Shown here piece by piece: positions 1-14,221 of a DNA stretch of 64,000 nt. Source of the DNA: Rotaria sordida (lineage: Eukaryota > Rotifera > Eurotatoria > Philodinida > Philodinidae); assembly GCA_905250125.1 (NCBI GenBank), contig CAJNOL010000290.1, positions 104,344-168,343 of the forward strand, read 5' to 3'. The notes under the pieces are model-generated. The model was given only the letters and a program-made list of their open reading frames with translations, was not told the origin of the DNA and searched no databases. How positions within the stretch are numbered: position 1 is the stretch's first letter; every line of letters starts with the position of its first letter. Both the position numbers and the translations under genes were made by a program.

Positions 1-3000
1 GTTGATGATTTTTTGGGTTCTGTTAATCTTAAAATAAATGTATGTTTTATTTAAAATTAGATTTCTTTTAATTCTTTTCTTTTTGTTCTATTAATATCTT
101 CAATAGGAAATACCATCAACTGGCATTGATAAATGGTTTTCATTAGAAGGTCGTAGTGAAAATTCTAAAGTTCGAGGACAAATACATATTCGAGCTAATT
201 TAACAACACGAGAAGATCGTGGAATATCTGAAGAAGATAATTGGACGGATATTAAAGAACATGTTGAACTTTTACAAATATTTATTGATCATGAATTAAA
301 GAAATTTAAGGTTTGTATTATTTCTTTTTTAACATACAAATCATATGTATTCAAGTTTTTCTCAAGATATTTTTAGTATTACACATAAATAGAAAACTTT
401 TATATGTTATTTGTAGATATTAAAATTAAGACAACGTTCGAATAATTATTAAATTTCTTTTCTTTTAATTTCAGGGTGAAACAACTCAATGGACAGGTGA
501 ATTATCACGTGATGCTGAAACAATTTTACATCAACATGCAATACAAGGTGGCATAACAGATATTCAACAATCAATGTGTCGTTGGATAGCATATTCAAAA
601 AAACATTCTGAACATATTTTAGCACATAAATTATTATTATCAGTCACTGAACAATTAGAACAAACATGGAAGCCAACATCATTAAGTAGAGATGAAAGTG
701 ATGTGTTAAGAGAAGCATTTACATTATTTATAAATCATGGTTTTAAACAATTAGCCAAAATTCGAGAACTTTTTCCAGCTACTAATAAAACTTCGATGGA
801 AAGACTTGAACAACTTTTAACGTAAAATCAAATAAAAAAAGATATAGATATATATATGTATTTCTTTTTTATTTATTTTCCTTTTAATATAGGATTCTCA
901 TGAAATTACATAGTATGGAAGTATTTCGGCATTGTTGCCCATTTCAAAATAGTCTACAACATGAAATAACATCAATCATTAAAGTAAGATTTTGAAGGAA
1001 ACTAGAAATTTTATTAAAAATTAATCTTTTTTTTTAATTTTTTTTATTAAGACAGGAACAATTGAATGGTTTAATCGATTGGCTACACAAATAACAAAAC
1101 CACGCTTAAGAGTAAGTCTTATTTTAATCATTATTCAAAATGAAAAACTTTCTTGTGTTTTTGTTTTCATTAGTCTGATGAAGATATATTGAGAAATACA
1201 AGTGAATTGGTTTATATTATGATTGCAGATGGTAAGTTAATTTCGATTGGAATTTTTCTATTGATTTGATTTTAACAAAAACAGTTATTAAGTGTATTTT
1301 TATCGGAATATTAAAAAACTGATTACAAATGTTATTCATATGATTTAACATGCAGCAGGAGTATACTTCATCTTTGAGTTAAAATCTTTCGATGATATAT
1401 TATAGAGAATTTGACATTTGGATTAATGTTAAGAAGTTTAAATCATGTTTGAAATCATACTAAATTAAAGATTTTCTTTAAGTTTAAATAATATTGAAAT
1501 GAGAGAATTAGAACGAGTTCAAGTCACCATAAATGTACTCATAGAGGATAAATGAAATAAGAGAATATTGTAAATTTTTAAATATTTAATGATAAGCGAA
1601 AATTTTGAAGAATATATAAAATATTATTTTTCTTGTTTAGCTCATTTGTGTATCAAATATTACAATCCAATATTTGACTCGTATGTTCATTATTTTAATA
1701 ATAGTATTTTATTGAAATTTTTCTATTAATTTTAGTACTGTAAAAATGTCTTTTTATAATATATCATTTAAAAAAATCGATGAAAAAGTAAAATAAGTTT
1801 TTTTTTTTTTAAATAAAAAAATTTTGTTTTTTGTTTCCTTTTAAACATAAAGTTAATGGATATTGTCATAAAAGCTCTTGAAGAAGAAGTAAGATTTTTA
1901 TTAATTGATTAAAATTTTAAACGAAAATTTTTTTTAATATCAATAGCTTGGTGAACAAGTTCATCAATGTCCATCGACATTCTTGGAAATAAAAGAACCA
2001 GATTCAGCTGATGTTCTTGCATTTTCAGCAGCAGCTGAACAAATAAGTTTATGTTTATTTGAACTTTATTTATCACTTCATGAATTATCAAAATATAAAA
2101 TTTATGTTAATGAAACGTTTGTATCAAATATTTTAATTATTTTCAAAAGTAAAAATACAAGAAAAAACAAATGTTTCTTTTTTTTTTTTTTTTTTTTATT
2201 CAGTGATCGAGTAAATTTAAAAATTACTCAGTATTATATGTATTTTGGTGCAGCTGTTAAAAAATGGTTATCACTCGCTCGAAATAAAATTCTTCATCGT
2301 ATTGAACGTTCTGTTGAAAATGATAAATATGAAGCTGCATTAACATCAACACATAATGTTAAATTTACGCCTTCATCATTAGATGTATCTAGTTGTTTCA
2401 GTCAAATATCACAATTTTGGCGACGATTGGGTATCACAAAAAAAGAAAAAATTCTTTTTTTTAATATAAAAAATAAGTTTTTAAATTATAGCATGGCCTG
2501 ATATAATCACTTCAATAGCATATTTAATAAAAATAACTGAAGATATGGCAAATGCAACATGTCTCTATGCAATGTTAGTTGAAGGAAAACTTAATGCAAG
2601 AAAATTATATGAAACAAATGATTTATCTTATTATACACAAGAAGTAAATTGATTTTGTTTTTGTTATTTTTGAAATAAAAGATTTTTATTTTAAATTTTT
2701 TTTATTTAGCTTTCTTTAGTTGTAAATGATATTGAACGTATAAGAGATTCATTTAAAACTTTACCTATTGAATTATCTTATGATAAATTATTAGTAGCAG
2801 CTGAAAAATTTCATTCAATTGCTGTTGTTGATGAATATAGAAAAAAAATTGAAACAACTGTTGCAATATGTAGTCATGAAATTATTGATAAAATTTATCA
2901 AATTTTAAATAAAATTGTTACTAAAATGGAAATAGAATTAAAACAACATATAGTTCATATTATCGACACACCAGAACATATTTTACTTCAAGATACTATT

Positions 3001-5756
3001 CAACCATTGATTACATATCTTGATACTCGACTTTTACCATTTAAAGATTTTTTAATAAGGCAAAATTTTACAAGGTAATATAATTAAAGATAAAAAAAAA
3101 CAAGTTTTGCAAAGCAACGAAATGCAAGCAATACTCTTTGATTTTGTTAGAGTGTTTTTATAAGAATTGTTCAATATAAAATTTTTCTCATTACTAAAAT
3201 CATTTCTTCTAAAACATAGGATAATAGAAATAGATAAAGAATTTCGTTAGGGTATAGTGTAAGACTCTCAAATTCAGTTTTTTTCTTTTTGAACGAAAGT
3301 CTTAAGAGATTTGTCTTTGTAAAGTAAATGTGCCGGAGGCGAGACATCGATCAAAAACATTTCGTGACAGGTATTCATCTATCAAATTTATAAAGAAAAG
3401 AGAATGCAGTGATATTGGTTGTCGACATGCTAATATAATAAAGCGTCAGATAGATGAAAGCAAATATTGTATTAAATATCTATCAAAAAATAACATGTAA
3501 ATAGTTTTTGAACAGTTCAAGGAATACAAATTGTACTTTTAGAACTTTATTTTAAGTTCTTCGAAATTTTATTTAGCATAATTATTTTAAATGAGCAATT
3601 GGTAGATATAAATATTAGAATAAAGATTAGTTTAATTCGTACTCGAAGTTGAGTACGTTTGTAATTCGAACCTATATGTCACATTTCGTTTAAAAATGTT
3701 GATAGCTTTTTCGAATCTTCATCGATTTGTATATTAAAATTACATGAATCGTTTCGAAAGATATTCATATTGATTTTTTTTTGGTGAGATTTAAAACATT
3801 TTGGTAGCGACGAGATATAACGAGAGCTAGTGAACTCTTGAATCTTCTCACAGTCTCATGAAGTGTCTAGAAACCTCATAAAATCTAATGAATTCTTCAA
3901 GTCTGTTGTTTTTTCATTTGTCTAGAGTATGAATCATGAGATGAATTTAGTTTTCTGTTAAATATCTTTTGGAAAATGTATCACGCACATACTCAGTTTC
4001 ATTGATTTTTGTTTATGATACTATGAACTTTCCACTTTGATCGAGCAATATGGTACGTATATGGCCGTTAACATTTATATACGGGTTGTTTACACACCGT
4101 ACCTTCCCTGTAAAACAGGCTAATGTTTCGCAAGCGTGTTTAATGAGAATATGGCATTCATAAAACTATATACTACGTAAATACAGTACACCGTATTACG
4201 TTGAAGATGAGATACGATCTATTTTCGTATCGTAGATTAACGTAAATAGTGCAAAATGCGGGTACGTATAACTATCGTCTTGAGTTATGGCAGATGTCCA
4301 TGACAATAGATTTTCATCTTCAATGAAAAACTTTGCTCTTTCTGTGTTTTTCTGATTTTTTGAGAATGTGATACCATTTGAAAACAGAGTAAGAGTTGTT
4401 TTTGTTAATTTGTAACTAATATGTAGTTTTAAAAGAATATTAGTTGATATTAAAAAATCATGAAAAAGTTGATTTCTAATCATTTTTCTTTTTTTTTTAA
4501 ATAGATTATTAGAACTTGTTTGGTCTATTCTCATCGATCAATTTCTATTAGAAATCGAAAAAACATCAAAACCAGTAGGAATTTACCTATTTTCTCAAAC
4601 TTATTTTCTAGTTTTGTTTTTTTTTCTAATAATATTAAGCGAACAACATCATCTCACGCACGATTAGTCAAAGCTCTGGATTCATTTGTTGATTACTTTA
4701 ATACTGATGAACAATGTTTACCAAAAGAAGCGCTCAAAACTGACAAATATAAAGTAAAATAAAAGATAATTGAAATAACAAAAAATAATTATCATTTCTT
4801 ATCTTTTAGTTAATAAAAAAATTACTAAAATATTATTCAACAGATACATATTCATTAATTAAATTATATTATCAAGTTAGTTGATTATTTATTCTTATAA
4901 TTATATTCGTTAATTTCTTTAGGAAAAATTACAAGAACAAGAACGTATTGGTGTTATAAATCAAACTTTACATCTAGCGGATTTAGGAAAACTTTATTGT
5001 CGTGCATATTATCATTTGAAAGAAGAAACATTATATGTTGAAAGTAAATTTTTCATTTTGATTATTTAATTTAAGAAATAAAAACAACAAAAAATATCAA
5101 TGTTTTTAGTTATATCATGCAAAAATCTCAAACCGTGTGATTCCAATGGTTTAAGGTACTAACGAAAATTTTCAATTAAAACAAAAAAAAAGAAAAGACA
5201 AATGATTCGTTTTGTTTTAGTGATCCATTTGTTGAAATTCAATTATGTCCAAAATTTTTATATCCTCATATTGAAAAACAACAAACATCAATTGTAAAAA
5301 AAACTTTAAATCCATCATTTAATGAAAAATTTGAATTGTAAGAAAAATAAATAAAGAAAAAAAAAATCGTTTATTTTTCTCTGGGTACTTTTTTAGTCGT
5401 TTAACAGAAAAAGAATGTACTTTATCCGGTGGTTTTATACATTTTATTGTAATGGATCATGATTTAATGTGGTCAAATGATTTCGAAGGTGAAGCTTTTC
5501 TTGAAATATCAAAATTACCTGGAATTCCACATGATTCGACTAATGATTGTCGACCTTTAGATGAATTAAAAAAAATTGAACTTTCATTAACACATCCAAA
5601 AGGTTTGAAAAATAAATCAAAAATATTTCGTTAATTTAAAATTAATTTATTATTTTAGCTGTACGAAGTCGTATTATTGAAATATTAGAACAACGTCTAT
5701 CAGATAAAACGGCTATTGAATTTGTTCGACAACGACGTGAAGCAGAAAATCAATAA
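1..5756 (+). CDS. MUN-domain/C2 protein, BAIAP3 / UNC13D (Munc13-4) type, 5' partial
   Basis: Family role: vesicle priming and regulated exocytosis through the MUN domain and flanking Ca2+/lipid-binding C2 domains. Exons: 1-39, 107-310, 475-821, 893-983, 1052-1111, 1174-1231, 1641-1680, 1736-1787, 1853-1888, 1947-2116, 2204-2430, 2492-2643, 2710-3074, 4505-4574, 4640-4753, 4810-4875, 4923-5043, 5110-5155, 5221-5337, 5397-5602, 5659-5756. They sum to 893 codons including the stop, in frame throughout. The window opens inside the first C2 domain (DDFLGSVNLKI, then DKWFSLEGRS). Helical MUN sequence fills the middle (for example CRWIAYSKKHSEHILAHKLL), and a second C2 domain ends the protein (CDSNGLSDPFVEIQLCP, KKTLNPSFNEKFE, MDHDLMWSNDFEGEA). 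A C2-MUN-C2 layout with a short tail fits BAIAP3/UNC13D better than neuronal UNC13A-C. The 2117 donor is the least certain junction. A possible poly(A) signal AATAAA lies at 5816-5821. Intron 3075-4504 is unusually long (1.43 kb). Confidence 0.9.
4196..4245. repeat. nested inverted repeat (cruciform-type hairpin) in an intron
   Basis: Outer arms TTACGTT (4196-4202) and AACGTAA (4239-4245) enclose inner arms GATACGA (4211-4217) and TCGTATC (4225-4231). It lies in the 1.43-kb intron of the MUN-domain gene. No function can be assigned. Confidence 0.6.
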
Positions 5757-7829
5757 AACTAAAATATATTTTTTTTCTGTTTCCTTTTCTTTTTTTTTCT
5801 AATGTAAATTATATGAATAAAAATGATTCACTTCTGAAGAAAGAACACATATTTTTCTTTCGTCGACTCTCAAATTCCATTGTAATTAAAATAAGAAAAT
5901 GATCGTACTACCTATTTTCTATTTTCGGACAATAAATTTTGTATATTATTAGCTAGTCATTGTATGAATAAACAATCCGTTCAACAAACTATCAAATGTC
6001 ATATAAATACCTTTTGTGGAACTCACATATGCTATGGAAAGGGTGAGGAGAGGGTTAAAGATCATCGGACACATTTTCCTAATAACGAGAAGAGGCACGG
6101 CAGTAATAACAATGTTTAGATCATTATGGCACTTTTTAGAATCTTTCAAAACATTTTATGAATCGAAGATTTCTACTGTAGATTCTAACTAGTCTAAATA
6201 TTTCGGGTTTTGGTATTTCAGATCTCCATTAAAAATTTCAATTTTTGAGCTTTCTACATAGTCGAATAGTCTACATTTTCTACTTTTGAAATCACTATTA
6301 TTCTTAGTTTTTACGATGATTTCGAGAGGTTTTCTTATGGTTTTTTCACGATCTTCAAGAGATTTTGGAAAAGATTCACAAACAGAAAATGTCTGGTAAG
6401 TTTTAGTTTTTAAAGCCCTGTGACTTTGTGTATAGGCTTCTGACTTGGAGAACATACCTCACATGCTCTAGCAAATGGGCTTCATGCATTCTCTCCATGC
6501 AGTCTCTCGTGAATTGCTTGATGAGGCAGAAAACCTGAATTTCCAAAGTAAAACTTTGTTTGCCGTTTTTCTCAAAACGAGATTTTTTTGTTTATGCACC
6601 CTAGATTTCTGGGTCATTTTACATGCTAGAAAGTTTGGGAAGGTTTTAAATTGAAGAGAAAATTGTGCTCAACAACTTAACAGAGCCACATTTTTCATTT
6701 TGACTTAGTTTTTGAGAAAAATGGGTCTTCTTTTTTTATAGGAGTACCCCTATTGTTTTCGATCTTTTCGACAATAACTGACACGAAAAATTAACAAAGA
6801 AGAATTTAAAAAATTGGACTCAGTTTAGTTGTAGCGGTAAGTGTTGGCTACATCTTGACGCCAACCCGAAATCTGTATCATTAAGTTTGGGAGAGGAATC
6901 TGGGGCACATGCAGACCTACTTTTTAGTCTTTGATATAGAGATAACTCTTGAAGAACTCACAATTTCGGACTGAAATTTTTACTCTAAGCTTCCTAAGCC
7001 AGTACCAATATTTTCTGAAATTTCCAGCTAGATCGGTTATTCTGGAACAAAAATAGATTTTTGATAGAGGAGTCTTAATGCAGTGAAAGGATCATATTGT
7101 TGGTGTTAATCAGTAGGGTGGTCGTATGACTGACCTAACAGAGTCAGAATATTCGAACATAGAAATACTTCTAAAATATTATTTTTGAATTTCAATAAAA
7201 AAAAAAAACTTTAACAACCAATGATAAATTTTGATGATCATTTGATATTGTTGTATTTTTTTTATATTCTCAGAAGCGAGAAAAATAGGCTAAGTTTGCA
7301 AAATTGAAAATCAAGCCTTTTCAAGCAGTTTTGATGAATTTTGTCCTTATAAAATTTTTGAATTTGTCTTATACATCAAAAAAAAGTTAACTTTTTCGAA
7401 ATACGGTACTTTGTTGAGTAATCGTCCTAAAATTATCTTTTCTCATGGATCACATAAGTTTGACTGTACTAACTTTAGACAATGTCCAAGAACTGAAAAA
7501 GACGAATTCATAAGTTGTCAATGAACTCTCAACAGAAATCTGGTAATTCTTTGCGAAAATCGGCAATTCATCTTTAGTTTTCTCACAGTTTTGTCATTCA
7601 TAATAGTCAAAGAGATGCATATTCTACAATAATTTTCACTACTACACATTTCTTCGTTGGTTCGGATATGAAAGTAAAAAATATTGTGTCATTTTATTTT
7701 TGACTTGGACAATTATGGAATGGTTGCAGAGTAGAAGATTGATTCCTTTTTTTTTAGTCCTTACACACTCTTCTATCAAATATCATTGATATATCGTTGA
7801 AATCAATTCATGAAATACATTTGACTCGT
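5757..7829. other. convergent intergenic region with transposon-like remnant
   Basis: This lies between the 3' ends of the MUN-domain gene and ARMC4. No coding potential is recognised. Short matches (the motif GAAATTTCCAGC and a GAGGAGTC next to TTAA at 7075-7078) resemble the right end of the TTAA-flanked element at 40339-41246, so roughly 6540-7078 may be an old relative. No intact left end was found. Confidence 0.4.
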
Positions 7830-10800
7830 TTATCGGCTGTCTTTTGTGTTGGAACTAAAAAGAATTCCAATATAAAATTGATTTTTATTATTAAATTGAT
7901 AAATATTACTTCGAGAAATATCTTTAACAATAGTTCGTTCTACTTGTCTATTCGCATTAAGTAATTGACGCATATTCCTTAATGCATTAGCAGATTTTTC
8001 TTGAACAATTGGATCATCATCACCAATCAATTTAAGTAAATTCTATTGATAAAATAAATAATAATTTTCATTTTTTTTTTCTTTTAAATAACACATTTTC
8101 TCTTACTGATGCTATTCCAACATCATGTAAAATAACACAATTTGATGGAACACGAGAAAGATCATAAATAATTTTAGTTAATGATTTATAAAGTTCTGAA
8201 TCTTGTTCTTGTAAATAATTTTTTAATGCTATCATAACACGTCGATTACCAAATTGTTCTTGATTTTTTGATAAATCTAATAAATTAGCTATTGCATCAC
8301 AAAATGGTTTCCTCAATTGAGGATAATCCTATTCAACAACAACAACAACAAAACAAAAACATTATTTTATTTCATTTAAACATTTAACAAAAAAAAAATC
8401 AAACTAGATCATTTAATTGAGAAATTTTCGAAACAATACCAAGATCTGTTAAAATTTCTAGATTATGTTCATCTTTAACAATTTCAGCAATTATTGCTAA
8501 AGTAACTACAAGTAAATCAATATTGTCCGTTGATAATGTATTTAAAATTAAATAAAAAACACCATCAAATGAACGTATTAATTCACCATGATTCTTAAAA
8601 AATAAAGTAAATAAAACTTTTCGATATAATATAAAAAGACTAAACATACTTCAATTGAAGCAAGACAATTTCTAATTGTCCATCCAGCAGCTATTTTAAT
8701 AGATGATGAAGCTAATTTAAATAATGTCCACAATTCTTGTAAACCATTATTATCAATAATCATTCTTTTATTTAAAAAAATAAGAAATTCAAAAAATTTT
8801 TACTTTCGACAAAGGAGAAAAAATGGTACTTCAGATTAGCGTACTGCAACCCTTACCTAAGTACGGTGTGAAAAGTAACAATTTATAGAGACATAAACTT
8901 CATTTTTAATAGTATAATTCATAAAAAATTTCAAAAAATGTATTTTTGATGTTGTTGTTTAATTTCGATATCCTTAATCACATAGTTGATAGGTAATCCT
9001 GTTAAACTTTCAAGGATGTGTTAGAATAATGAACCCAAGGATCGAATACCCGTACAGTACTCTATTGCAATAGTACTCAAAAGTATAATGAAGCATATAA
9101 ATTTACTTAGACATTCTTCCGAATTTCTTGATAGGAAAGAATCCTATTGAAACAATAAACTAAGAGATGATTACTGATCGTTACCAATATTTGAGATAAC
9201 TAGAAAATTGTCATTTTAACAAATGTCTATTTTCATCGATCAACAATGTATAAGACAGTTGTTCATATATATATATTGTTTATCTTTAATTTACATTTCG
9301 AAAGAAAAACTTCGTTGCCTAATTTGATTTCATTGCTAGTTTTTGTAACATTAAGATTTGTTTCATTATATTCATACTTTCATCACTATTATCATTTATC
9401 TCTTCATCATGACTGAAGTTGTTATTATAGATGTTACTATCTTCTTTCTCTTATATTTTCTTTTCTTCTTGTTCTTCTTCAAGGTATAGTTTATCAGCAA
9501 CTCAAAAATAAAAGACGAAAATAAGTTGAACTTAAAATATGTATTTCTCCACTTTTTAAGAACTATATTTATCATTGTTGGCCTATTTGCTGCTTTTAAT
9601 CAAGCTTTCGTATATTTGTATACTTATCTTTTTCTCAAAGTTTAGCATGTGTACTGCTATTCTATTTTTCTTTTCACTAGTTATTATACTATTAATTAGA
9701 GATTCATAGAGCTCAATTGTTTCTCAGAAGAACAGGCAGATTGTCCTTTTTTTGTGAAGTATAATACACAATTCTAGTTTTATCATTTTGTTATTCAATG
9801 CATTCTTTGTGTTTTTATTTCCTATTTTGATCAATCTGTATGATTTTATATTACATACAAGTGTCAAGTATGGTTCAATCATAAATATTAGAAGTTCAAG
9901 AGATAATAGGCGAGTTCCTATTGAGTAAATGCTATAAAATCTTGAAGTCACATAATGTCTTATGAAGTGCACTTGTTTTCTCATTGTTTTTCTGAGAAAA
10001 AAACTTACATTGATGCTTCTTTATCTTGTCCACATTTTTGTAATATATGTAAAATATTTAGTTGAATATCCGAATTATTTTCATTTTGTAAATAAAAAAT
10101 AAAATTGGAAAAAATTTTTTCTTGTTTAAATAATTCTATTGTTTGTGAAATTTTTGTTAATTCATTTAATGATTTAATAATACGTAATAAATATAAAAAA
10201 TTTGAAGAATCTTTAAAAAATTTTATCATATTTAATATAATATCATTTGATATATTTTCATTATTTCGAATAAATTCTGTTAAAATATTTATTATTGAAC
10301 AAAATATTGATGGATCCTTGGTTTGTTCCAATAAACCTTTTAATTTTTTAAAACCATATTGATAAATATGTTGTAAAAGATTTAAATCAAGTGATAAATA
10401 ATAAAGAGATTCACATATAGCACGAGTTAGTTCAATATTTGTTAAATCAATTAAATTTATTAAAGATATTATTACATTTGTATCGATCATTTGTAAACGA
10501 AATATCGGCTATGAAAAAAAAAATCTTTTATTAAATATAGATGGTTCGAATATTTCGTAATGAATGTTTTTGATAGTGAAACTTTTTTTTTTTTTTTCTT
10601 CAAAAAATCTGATTCTTCAGGCTCGAGTGAAGCGATATATACTGAAGATATTCTTGATAAAGCGTTAGAATCCGTACAAATTCATTTTTCAGGATAATAA
10701 GATACACATCTCAATTCAATTGAAGTTATGAATTTGTAAAACAGTTCTTCTTCTCATTTTTGAGATGCAGAGAACTTCTGTAGAATGTTTATTGTTCTTT

Positions 10801-13800
10801 GAATATGTTTAAAATCTTAATCCTGATTTTGATTCAAAATTAAGTGTAAACAGTTCTTTATCTATTTTGTTCCACAATGAAAGTATAGATTCTATTATGA
10901 GATCGACATCCAAAAATATGAATCATCAATTCATTCTTTATGTAAAACTCACGAGACTACTGAATGCACAGTCCAGTAGTTCCCTAATCTAAATAATCAT
11001 CAAAAAATGTTTCACATCACAGATTATAACGAATAGAGAAAGAAGCGAATTTGTTCTATTTTGTATTGGAAAAAAAAATGTTGTAAAAAGATCACCAAGA
11101 ATGATAATTTTTATTTCTAGAAAGTTAAATATTTTTGTTTTTAGTTATCAGAATGTGTTCAATCTCATAAATATTTTATTATTTTGATATATCAATAGCG
11201 GTGAGTTTAACATGTCAAAACATTAATAAGAGATATTTGACTATGTTACATGAGGGAAAACAATGTACAAAAGATCTCTTCGAGAGGATAAAACCAAGAT
11301 TGATCCTAGCCTAAGCTACTCGGTATCGGTAAATACATAGATGTAATGTATTTATATCAAAGAGTCATTTCCGTTGTTAGTGGCGTGATTCTGAAGAACG
11401 AAAACACCTATATCTCGTAATTCAGAATATCTATCGAACTGATTTTTATGAAGTAAATATTTATTGAATCACTCTAGATACCCTGCAAAGCTCAATCCTA
11501 AGAACATTCGTTCGAACGAGTTATTATCAAAAAACTACTGCTATGGACGTGACACTAACAAAGACAAAGATTTTCACTGTGCGAGTTTTTATAAATACTG
11601 TGAATTCCAATAGTATTTTTGAAAATTAAATCGTGCACTTTTTAGAGAACTATTCAGGATACAAAGTCTCTATGCTATGTTTTATTCTAAACATTTTTCA
11701 AATAATTTAGTTTCTTTCTTGTTAGCTACGTGATAGAGCACGACTAGAGCAGCAATAAGATGCTATCGTTACTGAATACAAAGTTCAGAATTGATTCTGA
11801 ATAATACAAAACCTTCTGGGGAGTCTCGAGTTGATGTGAAAACACCCATTTTCGGTTTTGAACATTAGATGCTATCTATAAGACCAGTTTTGTAAGAAGT
11901 AGTTTCTTTGGAGTTCGATCTTGTTGAAAATGATACCATAGGCGTAATTCGTTGTATAGAATCTATCTTGAAATTCTAAAACTTTTTTGTCATAAGATTA
12001 GACAGTTATTTATTAAATACGGTTCCATAAGTAAATTAACTAACTAAAAAAATTTTAATTAGGTATGAGCTTAAAGTGTGAACACTTTTACATATATTCA
12101 TTGTCAAAGATTTTTTTCAGAACGATGATTCTTGTCGAAAAAAATTCGATTTAAATGAACGATGGTCACATCCCGTATTTCCTGAAATTGCCCAAATATT
12201 TGGAATAGATAAAACGACGCTGTGTGTAAGTGTGTAAGTTTTTCTTCACCAACACTCCACCCACATCTACATCAATCCTATCTTATTTTTATATTAATCT
12301 CGCTTTGTTTCTATTTAAAATATCACTTGCTCATATTCAAACTCACTCTAAGTGTATACAATGATATATATTCTAACAATATTAGCTTCAGTTCTCCTAT
12401 ATACTCTATGTTAATATTGTTTTGTGACAGTTTGTGAAAGTTCATCTTATTTTCGGTAATACACCTCCTAAAATTTCATCAATTGGCAAAAGTAGTGTGG
12501 ATTTCTATTATTGACGAAATTTCGGCTATCCGATAATAGTTGTTCAAATAGTATTTTAAAAATTTTCTTACTAGACTCGTATACACAAATGTTTGAATAG
12601 ATTTCATCATGAAATATTCTATTGATTAACCGAAATATCTTACTATTTGAAGAAGTATTGAAAATAATGAAATAATTGATGTTGATGAATCATTTGAAAT
12701 ATTTAAAATAATTTTTACTAGAATTTTTCCGATTCCATATCGAATACAAACATATTTATTTTTTTCTGATTTACATAATAATAAAAATACTTGAAATATA
12801 TATGATATTGTTTGATTATTTTCAATTAAATTTTCACTTAATTCATCTAATAAAGATATCTAAACAAAACAAATAAAATAAAAATTTCTCTTGAATATTT
12901 TTCTTTATATATATACTAATTTACTAATTCCACCAAAACGTCGTATAACTCTTCTTGCTCGACGAAATAAAAGAAGTTTAAGTAAAATTGAACAACTTTC
13001 TTGTATACCAATATGATCTAAACACATACTATTTATAGTTGTTATTATTCCACCTAAACGAAATATTTCATAAGCAAATGAAGAATTTTGACATGCATCT
13101 TCAAGAATATATAAAGTATTTAACTAGAAAACAAAACACATACACAACCAAATTATTAAAAAAAGAAATTTCTTTTTATAATTGTTTTATTTTCTTTTTT
13201 TTTTACTTTAAGATCTCGATCATACATTTCAATAAAATTCAGTAGTACACTTATTGTTGCTGAATCTTTAAATGCTGAAAAAGCACTTCGATCTTGTAAA
13301 TTATGATCATGTAATAATGCTAATGATAGTATAGCTGTACATCGACCACCATTCTAGATTAGTATTGCTTATAATTATAGAAGAAAAAAAAAAAGATTTT
13401 TTTTTTTTGTTCAATAGACTTTAACAAATCGAAGTAATTTTGTTATTTGTTGATATTCAACAAGTTGTTCACGTGTAAATGATACTCGATCATCATCATT
13501 AAATAAACGTTCATCATCTTCATTATTAATTATTTGTTCATCATCAGAATTTGATAAGATTTCTTCAATACCATCGTAGAAATATTCATGTTTATTATTA
13601 TTATTTATTTTCAAGGAATTTATTAATTCAAGATATTCATCATTATTTGTATTTCTATTAGATCATTTCAAGAAAAATTATATATTATTAACAATTTCAA
13701 ATGAATTTTTACCCAGAGAGTTTATCGATTTCTTCAAGTCTTTGTTCACTGGCATGACTTGAAACATCTATTTTAGTATAGAAATCTTTTACATTTCAAT

Positions 13801-14221
13801 ATCATATTCATATTTTAAATTATTAAATATATATAAAAGTATTCTACATTTTTTAAAACTTAATCTATAGAATCAGTTTTCTAGATATTGCGTTATGAAA
13901 TATATATAGAAGCAATCTTATGACTTTAAGTTCAGTTACGTCTAACTAAAAACAAAATTATTTATAGCTTGATAAGTTTTGATTTTTTTTCTTCAAACAT
14001 ATTTTCTTAGTTTTTTGAAAGAAACTATTCTTACCTTGAAAAATCAGTCCATCATCATGACTCGATCGACTTATGCCACCATTACTACTAATACTCCATG
14101 TTGCACCTTCATCATTATCATTCTCATTACGATATCTAGTACTACTACGTCGTTCAATGTAATGTTTTTCACCATCAGTTTGATTGTTAACTATAGAAGT
14201 ATCATTGGTTGTCTGTTCCAT
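7830..14221 (-). CDS. ODAD2: armadillo-repeat protein ARMC4 / ODAD2, outer dynein arm docking
   Basis: Known role of the family: ARMC4/ODAD2 is an armadillo-repeat subunit needed to dock outer dynein arms on ciliary doublet microtubules. Exons in transcript order: 14035-14221, 13713-13767, 13420-13654, 13207-13353, 12917-13123, 12644-12859, 10009-10508, 8650-8764, 8405-8593, 8107-8328, 7830-8042. They give 761 residues with phases matching at every junction. The start ATG at 14221 is the first after an in-frame TAA. The N-terminal 170 residues are acidic and low complexity; the rest is ARM repeats. The C-terminal part follows vertebrate ARMC4 closely: MIIDNNGLQELW, then ELIRSFDGVFYL, DEHNLEILTDLGIVSKI, PSNCVILHDVGIANLLKL and ANALRNMRQL. 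It is shorter than the vertebrate protein (about 1040 residues), mainly at the N-terminus. Introns 10509-12643 (2.1 kb) and 8765-10008 (1.2 kb) hold nothing I recognise. Confidence 0.88.

Noticed and set aside
4196-4534. 112-codon minus-strand open frame
   Set aside because: Lies in an intron and overlaps the real exon 4505-4574 on the other strand; no family resemblance.
12222-12437. 71-codon plus-strand frame in the ARMC4 intron
   Set aside because: No homology or splice context; Ser/Leu/Tyr-rich product typical of AT-rich noncoding DNA.
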